64,000 nt of DNA from Rhodopseudomonas sp. AAP120 (GTDB lineage: Bacteria; Pseudomonadota; Alphaproteobacteria; Rhizobiales; Xanthobacteraceae). The stretch is taken from assembly GCF_001295845.1 (NCBI RefSeq), contig NZ_LJIC01000107.1, positions 87,232 to 151,231 of the forward strand, in the 5' to 3' direction. The position numbers and the translations under genes are program-made. Shown piece after piece: positions 38,365 to 46,934 of this stretch. The notes under the pieces were generated by a model, which saw only the letters and a program-made list of their open reading frames with translations, searched no databases and was not told the DNA's origin. Position 1 is the first letter of the stretch, and each line of letters begins with the position of its first letter.

Positions 38365-40935
38365 ATGCACCCGCTTCACGATTATATCGCCGGCCAGATC
38401 GGCGACCGCATCAAGGATCGGCGTGTTGTCGTCATGTACGACAAGCGCGAGGAACTGCGCCCGTTCTTTGCAGAGGTCGCCGGCGGGCACGTGGTGGGCG
38501 ACGGTACCGCTACGGTTAGCTTCGGCCGGCGCAAGGCTCGTCTTTGCGTTTTCGACGGCTCCTTCCTGAAGGCGCGATTTGCCGTCGAAGACCTTACGAA
38601 AGGTGATCAGCCGGACGACGTTGTCATCTACATTCCCGGACTCGACCGCGATTCCAGAGGTTCTCTGCTGATGGAGTTGGAGAAGGCGGGCATTTTCTAT
38701 CAGCAGCCAGCCCTGAAGCAGTTCGCCAGGCTGGTGCTGCGCAAGCGATTCACGGACGTCGCGATCGACGAAATGCTGAAGTCGGACGCGCTGTCTTACT
38801 CCGATCTCGCCGGTATGGCGCAGGACGACGGTGGTGCAGCGCAGGGCACCTCGTTGTTGAAGAGCGTATTCGGCGTCTCGGACACGGTCGCGATCATGAC
38901 CGACTGGTTGGGCAACGCTGCGTTCGACGCGGACATGCAAGCCAAAGGCGCCATCGGAGAGCTTCGGGACGCCGCTCTTGCCAGGCTCGGACTCGCGTTG
39001 CCTCAAGATGCGACGTTGTCCCGTGCGCGTCAGATCGGGTTTCGATATGTTCTGGTCAACGAGTTTCGCGCTGATCTTGACGCGAAGGCTGAGCTTCGGC
39101 CGCAAGTCGGCACCGCCATCAAGAATGTGGCGGAGGCCAAGACCAGCGATCATCAGAAGGCTGTGCAGGAAGTCGCCAAGCGACTGCGCGAACGATACTC
39201 ACCCGCCTACATCGAGGCGGCCGACAAGATCGAGGCTGAACTCGGGTTTTCGACCGACACGGTGCACGGTGCGTCGCTTGGTTCGATCGACACCTTCAGA
39301 TTCGAGGAAGCTGCTGTTGTCGCGGCATGTTTCGAGCTCGTCGCTTCTGAAAAATTCGAGGCCGCCCGCGCTCTCATGGCCTCTCGCGAGAGCAGCTTCT
39401 GGGTCAACCGTGAGGTGACGCGAAAGTCGGTCTGGGCCGTCTGCAAACTGATGGTCGACCTTGGGCTGGTCGCGGCAGCGGTCGACTCGACGATTTCGAA
39501 GGCCAACGGAAATCCTTCCGTATGGGTCGAACGGTACGTGTCCGAAAAGGATGGGTGGTATGCCCTCGACCAGGCACAGCGGCGCCTGGAGGCGTTCCTT
39601 TCGTCCGTGGACGAAGGGGTCGACGAGCGAGCCGTCGCGAGGATCCGGATCATCTACGAGAATGCGGTCCGTCGCATGAGCGAAGGATTTCTGAAGGCGC
39701 TCCAGAAGGCGGATTGGGCCGTGCCGAACGTCTTGCCGCAGACACGCGTCTGGTCAGACGTTGTTGCAGCCCGCCCGCTTCCGGTCGCCTATCTCATGGT
39801 CGACGCCATGCGCTTCGAGATGGGGCACGAGCTCATCGGCCGTCTTAACCGGGCCTCGGAAGTTCAAATTCGACCTGCTCTCGCGGCACTTCCGTCCATC
39901 ACTCCCATCGGAATGGCGGCGCTGCTTCCGGGGGCGTCGGCAACCTTCTCGGTCGTCGCGGCCAAGGACCGGCTCGGAGCGTCCGTGGACGGCACGTTCC
40001 TCCCCGACCTGTCGGCCCGCCAGAAGTTCATGAAGTCACATGTGCCCGATTTGGTCGACTTGACGCTCGACGAAGTGATCTCGATGAGCCCGAAGGCGCT
40101 CCAGAAGAAGATCGGCAGTTCGAACCATATCGTCATCCGCTCCACGGAGATCGATGCCGCGGGCGAAAATGCGACCACGACCACGTACGCCCGGCGCATC
40201 ATGGACAACGTGGTGGAGGACTTGGCGCGATGCCTCGGACGTCTGGCGGCTGTCGGGATCGGAGAGGCTGTTATCACGGCTGATCACGGTCATCTGTTCT
40301 TCGCTGCCGACCGAGATCCCTCGATGCGCCTTGAAACGCCGGGTGGCGACCCGATCGACCTGCACCGGCGGTGCTGGATCGGTCGCGGCGGCTCCACACC
40401 GGCGGGATCGGTGAGAGTGGGCGGCGCCAAGCTCGGTTACGCCACCGATCTGGATTTCGCCTTCCCGGCAAGCACGTCCGTCTTCAAGAGCGGGGGCGAC
40501 CTGGCCTACCACCACGGCGGCACCTCTCTGCAGGAGATGGTTATCCCGGTCATCTCCGTGAAGCTGAAGGCGGACGGCAGCACGAAGGCCGAGAAAGATG
40601 CTGTCACGGTGTCCCATGAGTTCGATGCGGTCACGAACCGCATCTTCACGGTGCAGGTCGAACTCGGTGCAGCATCGAAGGATCTGTTCGCCGGCGCCCG
40701 CAAGATCCGTCCGCTCGTGGTGTCCGACGACCGACCAGTCGCCAGCGCAGCCATCGCCACCGGCGCGGTCATCGCAGACGGCGTCCTGACCTTACCGCCG
40801 TCCGTGAAGGCCCAGGTCGGCTTCATGCTGACTGACGACACGGTCAAACATGTCCGCATCCAGGTGCTGGACGCGGAAACCGACGCGCTTCTTTACGTCT
40901 CGCAAAAAGACATCCCCGTCCGCTTGGGAGTTTAA
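38365..40935 (+). CDS. pglZ: BREX alkaline-phosphatase-like protein PglZ
   Basis: An 856-residue PglZ-domain protein. The phosphatase-superfamily metal motifs are visible as YLMVDAMRFEMGHEL (Asp, ~475) and ITADHGHLFF (~640), with a further His in YHHGGTSLQEMVIPVI (~712). The N-terminal ~400 residues are the usual PglZ extension. Starts 5 bases after pglX and is followed at once by brxL (TAA then GTG/ATG). PglZ is required for BREX methylation and defence; its substrate is uncertain. Confidence 0.94.
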   Translation: MHPLHDYIAGQIGDRIKDRRVVVMYDKREELRPFFAEVAGGHVVGDGTATVSFGRRKARLCVFDGSFLKARFAVEDLTKGDQPDDVVIYIPGLDRDSRGSLLMELEKAGIFYQQPALKQFARLVLRKRFTDVAIDEMLKSDALSYSDLAGMAQDDGGAAQGTSLLKSVFGVSDTVAIMTDWLGNAAFDADMQAKGAIGELRDAALARLGLALPQDATLSRARQIGFRYVLVNEFRADLDAKAELRPQVGTAIKNVAEAKTSDHQKAVQEVAKRLRERYSPAYIEAADKIEAELGFSTDTVHGASLGSIDTFRFEEAAVVAACFELVASEKFEAARALMASRESSFWVNREVTRKSVWAVCKLMVDLGLVAAAVDSTISKANGNPSVWVERYVSEKDGWYALDQAQRRLEAFLSSVDEGVDERAVARIRIIYENAVRRMSEGFLKALQKADWAVPNVLPQTRVWSDVVAARPLPVAYLMVDAMRFEMGHELIGRLNRASEVQIRPALAALPSITPIGMAALLPGASATFSVVAAKDRLGASVDGTFLPDLSARQKFMKSHVPDLVDLTLDEVISMSPKALQKKIGSSNHIVIRSTEIDAAGENATTTTYARRIMDNVVEDLARCLGRLAAVGIGEAVITADHGHLFFAADRDPSMRLETPGGDPIDLHRRCWIGRGGSTPAGSVRVGGAKLGYATDLDFAFPASTSVFKSGGDLAYHHGGTSLQEMVIPVISVKLKADGSTKAEKDAVTVSHEFDAVTNRIFTVQVELGAASKDLFAGARKIRPLVVSDDRPVASAAIATGAVIADGVLTLPPSVKAQVGFMLTDDTVKHVRIQVLDAETDALLYVSQKDIPVRLGV

Positions 40936-40938
40936 GTG

Positions 40939-42975
40939 ATGAGTACCGCCCCTGTACGCGACGCTCTCGACGACAAGGTCAACCGGACCTTCGCTGGCAA
41001 AGTTGTTCGGAAAGACCTCGTCCGGAAGGTCAAGGTCGGTGCCAACGTGCCGGTCTTCGTCCTCGAGTTTCTGCTCGGAAAATACTGCGCGTCGTCGGAC
41101 GAGATGGCGATCCAGATGGGCCTGCAGGTGGTCAACGACACGCTGGCGAACAACTACATCCGCTCCGACGAGTCGATGAAGGCGCAGAGCAAGGTCAAGG
41201 AAAAGGGTAGCTGGACCTTCATCGACAAGGTCAAGGTTCGCCTGGTCGACTCCGATTATTGGGCGGAGTTGAGCAACTTCGGGAACAAGTTCGTACACAT
41301 CCAGAATCAGTACGTCAGGGACTATGAGCGTCTGCTGACCGGGGGTGTCTGGGCCCAGGTGGACATGCGCTTTGAGTACGACGAGGAGGGCAAGGGGAAA
41401 AACCCCTTTTGGATCGAGAAGCTCACGCCGATCCAGATCGCGGCTTTCGACCTCGCCGAGTACCAGCGGCTTCGCGCGGAGTTCACGACGGACGAGTGGA
41501 TCAACCTCATCCTGCGTAGCATGGGCTACGAGCCCGGCGAGATGACGAAGCGCTTGAAGCTCCTCTTCCTGACGCGTCTGATCCCGTTGTGCGAGCGCAA
41601 CTACAATCTGGTCGAACTGGGCCCGCGCGGTACCGGCAAAAGCTATGTCATCCAGGAAGTTTCTCCGTACGCCGCCCTCATGACCGGCCCGACGACGGTC
41701 GCGAACCTGTTCGGGCACATGGGCGGACGCGCGAAGGGCCTCGTTCAGATCTGGGACGTCGTCGGCTTCGACGAAGTCGCGGATCTCGAGAAGATGCCCA
41801 AGGAGGTCATCACCACGATGAAGACCTACTGCGAATCCGGGTCGTTCCAGCGTGGTCAGGAGGCCGCGTCCGGAGAAGCCGGTGTCGCCTTGTTCGGCAA
41901 CACCCAGCAGCCGATCGACGTCATGGTCCAAACCGGACACCTGTTCGAACCGATGCCCGAGGTTATCCGGGACGACATGGCGTTCATCGACCGCCTGCAC
42001 TTCTACCTGCCTGGCTGGGAAATCCCCAAGATGCGGAACGACCTCTTCACGGACCACTACGGTTTCGTGGTGGATTTCCTGGCTGAGGCGCTGCGCGAAT
42101 TGCGGCGGCACAATTTCACGGAGATCAGCGACCGGCACTTCACGATGGGATCCCACCTGATCACCCGCGACCGAAAAGCGGTCAAGAAGACCGTGTCGGG
42201 GTTGATGAAGATCATTCATCCGAGCGGCGAGGCCACCCAGGACGAGATCGCCGAGCTCCTGGAGTTCGCCATGGAGGGCCGACGCCGGGTGAAGGAGCAG
42301 CTGAAGAAGATGGGCTCCTTTGAATACTACCACACGTCCTTCAGCTACACCCTCAACGACACCGGCGAAGAGCGGTTCGTGGGCGTGCCTGAGCAGGGCG
42401 GCCGCAACATGATCTCGGCCGATCCTCTCCCGCCGGGCAGCGTCTACACGGCGGCCGTCGCGCAGGACGGCACGGTCGGCATGTACCGCATCGAGGTTTC
42501 GGTCTCGTCGGGATCCGGAAAACTGAAGACGGCCGGCGGCGTCAACGGCGTGACCAAGGAATCGATCAATCGCGCGTTCAGTTACATGCTCGCAAAGAAG
42601 GGGGATCTTTCCATCGCCCGCGAACTCGACGTCTCCGACCTTCACGTCGAGGTCATCGACCTCATGAACAACCGCGTCGAAGGCGAGATCGGGCTCGGCT
42701 TCTTCATCGCGGCGTTCTCCGCACTCAAAAAGGCTCCTCCATCTGCCGCCATGCTGGTAGTCGGCGATCTTAGCGTTCAGGGTAACATCAAGGGGCTGCG
42801 ATCGCTGGCGGAACCGCTTCAACTCGCCATGGACAATGGCGCCAAGCGAGCGCTGATCCCGATCGAGAACAAACGCAGCTTCCTAGAAGTTACTGGGGAC
42901 GTGGTGGAGCACGTCGATCCAATCTTCTATGGAGATCCCAAAACGGCTGCGTTCAAGGCGCTGGGAATAAACTGA
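40939..42975 (+). CDS. brxL: BREX Lon-like AAA+ protein BrxL
   Basis: A 678-residue BrxL. The N-terminal region (DALDDKVNRTFAGKVVRKDLVRKVKVGANVPVFVLEFLLGKYCASSDE) is characteristic. Walker A GPRGTGKSY lies at ~225, and the acidic Walker B region is WDVVGFDEVADLEKM (~275). The Lon-like C-terminal domain is at ~470-670 (GVNGVTKESINRAFSYML..., LGFFIAAFSAL). In the place of the Lon catalytic Ser (G-P-S-A-G) this protein has GEIGLGFF, so the protease site looks inactive. GTG 40936 and ATG 40939 are both possible; GGGAG is better spaced to 40939. BrxL marks type 1 and type 4 BREX and is unexpected beside brxE. Confidence 0.93.
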   Translation: MSTAPVRDALDDKVNRTFAGKVVRKDLVRKVKVGANVPVFVLEFLLGKYCASSDEMAIQMGLQVVNDTLANNYIRSDESMKAQSKVKEKGSWTFIDKVKVRLVDSDYWAELSNFGNKFVHIQNQYVRDYERLLTGGVWAQVDMRFEYDEEGKGKNPFWIEKLTPIQIAAFDLAEYQRLRAEFTTDEWINLILRSMGYEPGEMTKRLKLLFLTRLIPLCERNYNLVELGPRGTGKSYVIQEVSPYAALMTGPTTVANLFGHMGGRAKGLVQIWDVVGFDEVADLEKMPKEVITTMKTYCESGSFQRGQEAASGEAGVALFGNTQQPIDVMVQTGHLFEPMPEVIRDDMAFIDRLHFYLPGWEIPKMRNDLFTDHYGFVVDFLAEALRELRRHNFTEISDRHFTMGSHLITRDRKAVKKTVSGLMKIIHPSGEATQDEIAELLEFAMEGRRRVKEQLKKMGSFEYYHTSFSYTLNDTGEERFVGVPEQGGRNMISADPLPPGSVYTAAVAQDGTVGMYRIEVSVSSGSGKLKTAGGVNGVTKESINRAFSYMLAKKGDLSIARELDVSDLHVEVIDLMNNRVEGEIGLGFFIAAFSALKKAPPSAAMLVVGDLSVQGNIKGLRSLAEPLQLAMDNGAKRALIPIENKRSFLEVTGDVVEHVDPIFYGDPKTAAFKALGIN

Positions 42976-43943
42976 TGGTGTCGCCGGCGGGGACGAGGAA
43001 GCGTTCGAGCCCCGCAAGCCGGTTCGTCTCCAAGGGAGCTTGGAAACTGCTGACGGCGAGTGCCAAATCCGCCCGCAGGCCCGCTCTCGCCGCGGTCGCA
43101 TACTTCGGCAAGGGGGCGAGCAAGCTTCTGCCGCTGCCGTCGGGCAGCCATCTCGTCGTCGACGCAAGCGAACACGCGGTCAAGAAGGGGCAGACCCACC
43201 CGAAAGATCTCAAACGCCTTCAGAGGGAAGGTGTAGTCATCTTCAGCAGCCCTTCGCTTCACGCCAAAGTCTTCATTTTCGGGAACGTCGCATTCATCGG
43301 GTCAACCAACGTTTCCAAGCGTTCGTCCGACTTCTTGACCGAGGCCGTCGTCACTACGTCCGATCGGGCGGTTGTCCGCAGCGCGAAGACTTTCGTCAGA
43401 GATCTGTGTCTGGACGAAGTGGGCCCGGACAGATTGGACAAACTCCAAAAGATCTACCGCCCGCCCCAAGTTCCAGGCGGCGGAACGGTGCCGGAAGTGA
43501 GTCGAACTCGATTGCCGCGTTTGCGATTGGCTCAATTGAGGCCGATCGACGCTCCTGAGGGATCGGAAGCGACCGAGGAGAAGGGGCTCAAAGTAGCGCG
43601 CTCCCGGAGGAAAAGGAAGCGAGGGTACATCGTCGACAGCTTTTGGTGGCCCGGCAAGTGTCCTTACTACGAGGACGACAAGGTCATCCAGGTCACCGAG
43701 TACGCCGGTGGGCGGCGCTTGATAGACGCACCAGCCCACGTACTGCACACACGCTTATGGCGCGGACGCAACGGCCGTGAGGCGACCTTCGTTTACCTTG
43801 AGCGTCCTGACGTTCGACGCGTGAGCCTGGAGACCTTGGCGAAGCGCTTGGGGCGCGGCGCCAAGAAGAACCTGCACAAGAACGGAATCGTACGAGACGA
43901 GGATTTTGCCGGGAAGCTGCTCGCAAACTGGAATCAACTCTAG
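42975..43943 (+). CDS. Phospholipase-D-like protein coupled to brxL
   Basis: A 322-residue protein. One PLD-type motif is present: SLHAKVFIFGNVAFIGSTNVSKRS, with His and Lys of HxK and the GSTN downstream, but the Asp of the HKD motif is Gly here. The N-terminal ~80 residues (AVAYFGKGASKLLPLPSGSHLVVDASEHAVKKGQTHPKDL) fit the same fold. The C-terminal ~130 residues (basic KVARSRRKRKRGYIVDSFWWPGKCPYYEDDK...) are a separate, unrecognised domain, probably nucleic-acid binding. Its ATG overlaps the brxL stop (TGATG), so it is the last gene of the BREX operon. PLD-family nucleases accompany DISARM (drmC) and some restriction systems; a nuclease role here is inferred. Confidence 0.75.
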   Translation: MVSPAGTRKRSSPASRFVSKGAWKLLTASAKSARRPALAAVAYFGKGASKLLPLPSGSHLVVDASEHAVKKGQTHPKDLKRLQREGVVIFSSPSLHAKVFIFGNVAFIGSTNVSKRSSDFLTEAVVTTSDRAVVRSAKTFVRDLCLDEVGPDRLDKLQKIYRPPQVPGGGTVPEVSRTRLPRLRLAQLRPIDAPEGSEATEEKGLKVARSRRKRKRGYIVDSFWWPGKCPYYEDDKVIQVTEYAGGRRLIDAPAHVLHTRLWRGRNGREATFVYLERPDVRRVSLETLAKRLGRGAKKNLHKNGIVRDEDFAGKLLANWNQL

Positions 43944-43954
43944 ATCCGCGCGCC

Positions 43955-44758
43955 CTATTGCGATCCTTTTGGCGCCTCGCAGTGCACCCCCACCATGAAT
44001 CCAGCCGCCCGCGGCTTTCTGGCGACGTGAGCATTCACCAGCGTCGGCGATCTGCCCCGCATATCGAGGGCGTGGTCACCCGACCGGAAGCGCAGCGAAG
44101 CCGTCATGTTCACCAGGCTTCTGAAGAGCGTGCTGAATCCGGTACCCCGCTGCGCCGCCTTGCCGAACCGCGATTCGCCGTCGGTCAGCGCGCACTGCAG
44201 CGCATCGCCCTCGTCGATCAGGTGGGCGTACTCCGAGTTCGACCGAAGGCTGGCGAGTGCTCCGATTCCGTCGTCGGCGATGACGAACTCGAAGGATCCA
44301 GAGCGGCCGGCGAACATGACGAAGCCCGTCGCCGGAGACTCTGAGTGCTCCAGGACGTTGTCCGCGATCTCTCCCATGGCGCCCATCAGACGGGCGACCG
44401 CCTGCGAGGGAAATCCCGCAGCGAGCGCGGCCTTGTGAGCTTCGAGTTTGAAAGTGGTCCATCGCGTCGGTTCGGTCTGCAGCACGTCGCATCGGAGGAA
44501 ACCGGAGCCGCTGCCGTGCGGAGATGCCCATCTCTCAGAGCCAACGGCCGCGTGCAGCAGCGCTTCCGTTCCGTTCAGACGCAGCCACGGCGCCGAGGAT
44601 GGCGACGGCAGGAGGCCGGTGCGGGAGAGTTGGATCATCTCGACCAGGGGGCCGAGGTCGCCGGCGACATACTCCGGCAAAGCGCCGAGCCGACCCCGCG
44701 CGGCCGCGAAGGCGATGCCGTCGAGTGCCGCGAACGTGAGGCTTTCGGTTTCAGGCAA
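43955..44758 (-). CDS. GHKL (histidine-kinase-like) ATPase
   Basis: A 267-residue ATP-binding protein. The N-box is seen in MGAMGEIADNVLEHSESP (~residues 124-141), the G1 box in FEFVIADDGIGALASL (~157), and a G2-like lid in KAAQRGTGFSTLFRSLVNM (~199). There is no HisKA or receiver domain, so it is likely a stand-alone anti-sigma-type kinase or ATPase switch. The start appears to be TTG 44758, overlapping the Cys-rich gene by 8 bases; no in-frame ATG lies nearby. It is the last gene of a four-gene minus-strand cassette that includes a STAS-like protein, the usual partner of such ATPases. Convergent with the PLD gene 11 bases away. Confidence 0.75.
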   Translation of the reverse strand: MPETESLTFAALDGIAFAAARGRLGALPEYVAGDLGPLVEMIQLSRTGLLPSPSSAPWLRLNGTEALLHAAVGSERWASPHGSGSGFLRCDVLQTEPTRWTTFKLEAHKAALAAGFPSQAVARLMGAMGEIADNVLEHSESPATGFVMFAGRSGSFEFVIADDGIGALASLRSNSEYAHLIDEGDALQCALTDGESRFGKAAQRGTGFSTLFRSLVNMTASLRFRSGDHALDMRGRSPTLVNAHVARKPRAAGFMVGVHCEAPKGSQ

Positions 44759-45899
44759 CTGCGACCGCCGGCGCCGGAGGCGGATCCCCGCGCATCACCT
44801 TAGCGATGGCGTCGCGCGAGATCTCCCAGTTGGTTTCGAACAGGTCGTCCAGCAGCTGCCTAGCTGCAGTAGGGTAGGGCCACCAGCCGACAGTCTCGCC
44901 CTTGACCGCGTGGTACCGCATCATGGTCTTAAGGAACGATGTGGTCTCCAGGAACGTGACGCCGGCGAACGCCCCGCACAATTCAGGGAGGAGGTCGTTG
45001 CCGCCGCGGACTAGAAGATGCAGTGGCCTGCCTACGGTCTTCGCTACATCGCACAGCCAGGCGGCGTGCTGCCGGCGGCGGGTAGGGCGTCCTGTGCCGG
45101 TGGTGAATTCGAAACTGAGGTGCGTGACTTCTCCGTGCGCGAGGATGAATTCCGCCCACCGTTCGAAATCCCGGTCGGTCCGGCCGTTGACGTGCAGCGC
45201 GGCGGGCATCCCGGCTTCGAGGAATTCGCCGTGCGCGATCGCGATGCGCTTCATCGCGTGAAGATCGTCCCAGCGCGGTCGGTCCACGAACAGGCTGTAG
45301 TTCGGGGTCGTCGCCAATACGACGCCGCAATCCCGCGCGGCTTGAACGATCACCTTGCGTCGCTCCCGCCCGAGCTCCCACCAGCGTTCCAAGGGGCGGT
45401 CGCGTTGGATCGCAGTGAGCAGCAGCGGGGTTTCAGTGGAGATCTTGTAGTTAGCGCTGAGTTCGGCGCGTGTGCGGTACTTCGGCAGGCCCTCCTTGCG
45501 ATCGAACATGCCGTAGAGCGAGACGCTCGCGAGGGCCGGCGCGAAATGTCGCTTTCGCTTCGAGCCGTGGAAGATCTCGGGGACGACGAGAGGAAGCGTC
45601 GGAGTGGGGAGCAGTGGGGCCCGAGGAAGATCGAGCTCGAAGCCGTGGACTTCGTGAACGCGGGAGGCGTAGTCGGGATTGCCCCTGCAGACGCGGTCGC
45701 ACTTGTCCGGGGTGCCGCAACAGAAACTGAGGCAACTCCAGACGGCCGCCTCGATCGAGAGACCGCCGCAGAGCGGCCGTTCCGCGCATCCGGAGCACCC
45801 CATGGACATCTGATGGAGATTCCGGTCGTGCCGGAGCCTGCGCTCGGGAATTTCGAAACGGTCGGGCTTATGGTCGTCTACTGCGGCCGGGCGATGCAT
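44751..45899 (-). CDS. Cys-rich protein of unknown function (DUF4417-like?)
   Basis: A 382-residue protein. The N-terminal quarter has a Cys cluster (CSGCAERPLCGGLS...WSCLSFCCGTPDKCDRVCRGN) that could hold an Fe-S cluster or zinc. The remainder looks like an alpha/beta barrel (GVVLATTPNYSLFVDRPRWDDLHAMKRIAIAHGEFLEAGMPAALHVNGRTDRDFERWAEFILAHGEVTHLSFEFTTGTG), which recalls DUF4417-type sequences, but I am not sure. ATG 45899 has GGAG 8 bases upstream; ATG 45809, just before the Cys cluster, is the alternative. Overlaps its neighbours on both sides, so it is firmly part of the four-gene cassette. Confidence 0.6.
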   Translation of the reverse strand: MHRPAAVDDHKPDRFEIPERRLRHDRNLHQMSMGCSGCAERPLCGGLSIEAAVWSCLSFCCGTPDKCDRVCRGNPDYASRVHEVHGFELDLPRAPLLPTPTLPLVVPEIFHGSKRKRHFAPALASVSLYGMFDRKEGLPKYRTRAELSANYKISTETPLLLTAIQRDRPLERWWELGRERRKVIVQAARDCGVVLATTPNYSLFVDRPRWDDLHAMKRIAIAHGEFLEAGMPAALHVNGRTDRDFERWAEFILAHGEVTHLSFEFTTGTGRPTRRRQHAAWLCDVAKTVGRPLHLLVRGGNDLLPELCGAFAGVTFLETTSFLKTMMRYHAVKGETVGWWPYPTAARQLLDDLFETNWEISRDAIAKVMRGDPPPAPAVAVA

Positions 45900-46240
45900 A
45901 CGGAGATCTCCACGACCCGGGCCATCTCATGGACCTCGTCCACGATGCCCTGCGCAACGCCGCAATTCGCCTCGATGGCGGCCACCACGGCGGCCGGCGC
46001 ATCCTCGCTGAGAGCGAGCTCCGTGTGGCCGCGCGACACCAGGAGCCCGCGTCCCACCTTGTCGATCGTTATCCTGTCGCCCTTCTTCACCGGGGCGCCC
46101 CCGAGCAGAACCGCTTCGAACGCCCGCGACTTGGTCGTGGGCAGACGAGTGAAGAGATCCTGGGTGACGAGGTCTAGGCGCCCCCTGTCCCAACATTTTT
46201 CGAACTGCGGAGCCGCTTTCTGCAGAAAATCCGCGCCCAT
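45878..46240 (-). CDS. Small protein of unknown function in the STAS/GHKL cassette
   Basis: A 120-residue protein: MGADFLQKAAPQFEKCWDRGRLDLVTQDLFTRLPTTKSRAFEAVLLGGAPVKKGDRITIDKVGRGLLVSRGHTELALSEDAPAAVVAAIEANCGVAQGIVDEVHEMARVVEISV. I do not recognise it. The middle (GDRITIDKVGRGLLVSRGHTELA) looks like a small beta-barrel, and the end is mixed alpha/beta. ATG 46240 with AAGGGG 8 bases upstream is preferred to the open frame from 46303, which would overlap the STAS-like gene. It overlaps the Cys-rich gene by 22 bases and starts 5 bases after the STAS-like stop. Confidence 0.6.
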   Translation of the reverse strand: MGADFLQKAAPQFEKCWDRGRLDLVTQDLFTRLPTTKSRAFEAVLLGGAPVKKGDRITIDKVGRGLLVSRGHTELALSEDAPAAVVAAIEANCGVAQGIVDEVHEMARVVEISVCIARPQ

Positions 46241-46244
46241 GAAA

Positions 46245-46811
46245 TCAAACCCCTTCGAAAATAGGCTTGTAGCGCTTCGATCGGCCTTGGCTGATCTCCG
46301 CAACCAAACCGAGCATAGCTAAGCTCGCCAGACGATTATTCCAGGCCGTCGGACTCTTGACCGGATCCGTGGCGGCGAAATCGCGCATTAGTTCGCCGGC
46401 GTCAGTCTCCCGGCGCTGCTGCACCAGGTCGAACGTCAGCTTCTGCTTCGGGTCCAACTCTCCGAGAGGCGCGGCTTCGACGATCTCGTCGCCGCGCGCC
46501 ACGCACGACATCAGGACCCCGCCCCGCCGACTAAGCAGGTCCTCGAGTTCTTCGCGCACGTCGGCGTTCACGTTGGCGACGACGGGGTAATAATTCGAGC
46601 GCCGGGTCCGGATCGCGTCCCGGAAGGCCAGCACGCTCTCGCGCAGGAAGCTGGACGTCGCCACCTTCACCCACTCGAAGTTCAACAGCACCGGCGTGAC
46701 CGTCGACGGCTCCCTCGCGGTCGCCTTAAGCAAGTCGGCCAATACAGTTCGGCCGGTCGTCGCCCCCGAAAGGACCTCATCACCGCCGAGCTCAACCATA
46801 TTCAGAATCAT
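46245..46811 (-). CDS. STAS-like (DUF4325-type) protein with C-terminal helical domain
   Basis: A 188-residue protein. The segment TPVLLNFEWVKVATSSFLRESVLAFRDAI matches the V-L-[DN]-F-x-x-V-x-x-x-(S/T)SSF-x-x-E core of STAS-like DUF4325 proteins, which act with GHKL ATPases in anti-anti-sigma-like switches. The last ~70 residues (KLTFDLVQQRRETDAGELMRDFAATDPVKSPTAWNNRLASLAMLGLVAEISQGRSKRYKPIFEGV) look like a winged helix. ATG 46811 with AGGA upstream is chosen. It is the first gene of the cassette; a perfect inverted repeat lies just before its ribosome site. Confidence 0.65.
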   Translation of the reverse strand: MILNMVELGGDEVLSGATTGRTVLADLLKATAREPSTVTPVLLNFEWVKVATSSFLRESVLAFRDAIRTRRSNYYPVVANVNADVREELEDLLSRRGGVLMSCVARGDEIVEAAPLGELDPKQKLTFDLVQQRRETDAGELMRDFAATDPVKSPTAWNNRLASLAMLGLVAEISQGRSKRYKPIFEGV

Positions 46812-46818
46812 TTGTATC

Positions 46819-46837
46819 CTCACGTGTGTGACGTGAG
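46819..46837 (-). promoter_or_regulatory. Inverted repeat at the start of the STAS/GHKL cassette
   Basis: CTCACGT-GTGTG-ACGTGAG, 7-bp perfect arms with a 5-bp centre. It lies immediately upstream of ATG 46811 and overlaps its AGGA ribosome site, so it could be a repressor operator or an RNA hairpin that hides the ribosome site. Confidence 0.5.
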
Positions 46838-46934
46838 ATAGCCAAGGTGCCATCACTTCGCAAGGGTTCGGCTTGAAAAATCCCAGTTCTCCACTATTCG
46901 GCCGTCTCGACTCTTTTGTTCATGATAAGTTCTA

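Noticed and set aside
28704..42975. DISARM or Pgl (BREX type 2) system
   Set aside because: No pglW kinase, no drm helicase/MIII genes; BrxA, BrxB, BrxC, PglX, PglZ and BrxL together define BREX.
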